Shown here: piece by piece, positions 6,527 through 7,034 of the stretch | Position numbering within the stretch: the first letter of the stretch is position 1 | Layout of the letters: the number at the start of each line of letters is the position of its first letter | Source of the DNA: Planctomycetota bacterium | GTDB taxonomy: Bacteria > Planctomycetota > GCA-002687715 > DRQF01 | Length of the DNA stretch: 7,034 bases | Reading direction: 5' to 3' | Assembly (NCBI GenBank): GCA_015485455.1 | Contig: WFTN01000393.1 | Location: forward strand, 1-7,034 | Translations under genes and position numbers: made by a program | The notes under the pieces: generated by a model | The model's input: the letters and a program-made list of their open reading frames with translations, nothing else | What the model was told of the DNA's origin: nothing | The model's database searches: none

Positions 6527-6568
6527 TCAAACTTCCCGGACGAAACCCGTCTGGCCGCCATTCATCAT
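6527..6568 (-). other. 13-codon mini-ORF in the leader of the AlgI-like gene
   Basis: ATG-ATG at 6568-6563 opens a frame coding for MMNGGQTGFVREV and closed by TGA at 6527-6529. It lies in the 78-bp gap after the upstream gene and is in the same frame as the AlgI-like gene, 27 bp before the ATC start. I see no convincing ribosome binding site before it. An imperfect stem (minus-strand CCAGACG, loop, CGTCCGG; 6536-6554, one mismatch) lies within it and is followed by a T-rich stretch, so a leader or attenuator role is conceivable but unproven. Confidence 0.25.
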
Positions 6569-6577
6569 TGCTAAAAA

Positions 6578-7034
6578 CTACTTGCCCAAGTTCTTCAAAT
6601 CTTCCATCCGACTCTTCACCAGCCTGATATTCGATTCCGGAGCCTGAGAGGCAATTGATTGTGCCTTAGCCGCCGTCTCTTTCATCCTGCTACGGATATC
6701 AGCCAACTTCTCTGGAGTCATGCCTGGAGAATTCTCAAGGCTTTTCAGGAAGGAACTGTCCTTCCCCATGGGCGCCGTTTCCGTCATCAATGTTGCCCCT
6801 ATAGCTGTAGTGATTGCTGCTTGGATCTGGGCGAACTTATTGGCCTTGATGTTGTGTTTGTTGAGCAGAGACCGCACATCACCATTGACAGAGAACGCTT
6901 CGAGCATGCTTGGGTTTCCTTCTAGGGATTCGCCAAGGGCCTGCATCTCCCCCATGATTGTCAGATATTTGTCGATATCTGAGTTGGTCAAGACATAACT
7001 TCCGTCCACCATAGGATTCGAGTCTGAATTACGA
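6578..7034 (-). CDS. Hypothetical protein, 5' end outside the window
   Basis: The frame is open to the right edge and ends at TAG (6578-6580), giving at least 151 residues. ATG 7012 (144 residues) is the first start inside the window, but seven further open codons (RNSDSNP) lie upstream without a stop or ribosome binding site, so the true start is probably beyond the edge. The protein looks soluble and mainly helical, with charged, alanine-rich segments (for example ITTAIGATLMTETAPMG, then TPEKLADIRSRMKETAAKAQ) and a lysine-rich end (MEDLKNLGK). There is no membrane segment in the visible part. The polar N-terminal stretch would suit the region after an export signal, which is only inference. 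I recognise no family. It is 78 bp upstream of the AlgI-like gene on the same strand and may be cotranscribed with it. Confidence 0.7.
   Translation of the reverse strand, partial: RNSDSNPMVDGSYVLTNSDIDKYLTIMGEMQALGESLEGNPSMLEAFSVNGDVRSLLNKHNIKANKFAQIQAAITTAIGATLMTETAPMGKDSSFLKSLENSPGMTPEKLADIRSRMKETAAKAQSIASQAPESNIRLVKSRMEDLKNLGK

Noticed and set aside
6527..6529. TGA upstream of the AlgI-like frame as a recoded codon (selenocysteine or reassigned code)
   Set aside because: TGA ends the AlgX/J-like gene normally, the codons around it do not resemble AlgI sequence, and homologous sequence begins only at 6499.
6282..6530. 82-codon minus-strand ORF over the AlgI start region
   Set aside because: It is a shifted frame of the AlgI-like gene; the other frame encodes the conserved AlgI N-terminus without a break.
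1..7034. CRISPR arrays, tRNA or rRNA genes, attachment sites
   Set aside because: I found no regularly spaced direct repeats, no cloverleaf-like sequence and no rRNA-like stretch on either strand.

Overview
The window holds the end of a DJ-1/PfpI-family gene, a Fic-family gene with an altered N-terminus, a dead IS256-family transposase, two small exported proteins of unknown function, and an AlgX/J-like plus AlgI-like polysaccharide O-acetylation pair preceded by an unrecognised partial gene. The lipoprotein-like signal and the AlgI/AlgX-type module suggest a Gram-negative bacterium. A marine or PVC-type lineage such as Verrucomicrobiota is possible but is only a guess, because nothing here is a taxonomic marker. 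TAA, TAG and TGA all act as stops, so the standard bacterial code applies.

Left part (1-2280). The DJ-1/PfpI gene enters from the left edge on the + strand and converges on a minus-strand Fic gene. The Fic gene keeps its catalytic motif and its self-inhibitory motif but has fewer residues before the latter than its relatives. Directly upstream of it, on the same strand, is an IS256-family transposase relic with two in-frame nonsense codons that breaks off just after the first catalytic aspartate. The Fic N-terminal change and the transposase truncation meet at about 1370-1410, which suggests one rearrangement. Beyond the relic lies about 100 bp of GC-rich palindromes and a doubtful 58-codon ORF.

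Middle (2215-3146, + strand). Two short exported proteins are encoded 14 bp apart, probably as an operon. The first has a lipoprotein-like signal sequence. The second has a signal peptide and one perfect EF-hand-type calcium-loop consensus. Neither belongs to a family I recognise.

Right part (3220-7034, all minus strand). Read in the direction of transcription, this is a partial unknown gene running off the right edge, then an AlgI-like MBOAT O-acetyltransferase, then a membrane-anchored AlgX/AlgJ-like SGNH protein overlapping it by 29 bp. The pair should carry acetyl groups across the inner membrane and place them on an exopolysaccharide. No polymerase or glycosyltransferase is visible, so the polymer is unknown. 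The AlgI-like frame contains the whole conserved N-terminus, but the expected start codon reads ATC instead of ATG, with a good Shine-Dalgarno sequence before it. I see no clear evidence of a wholly new defence or mobile system.
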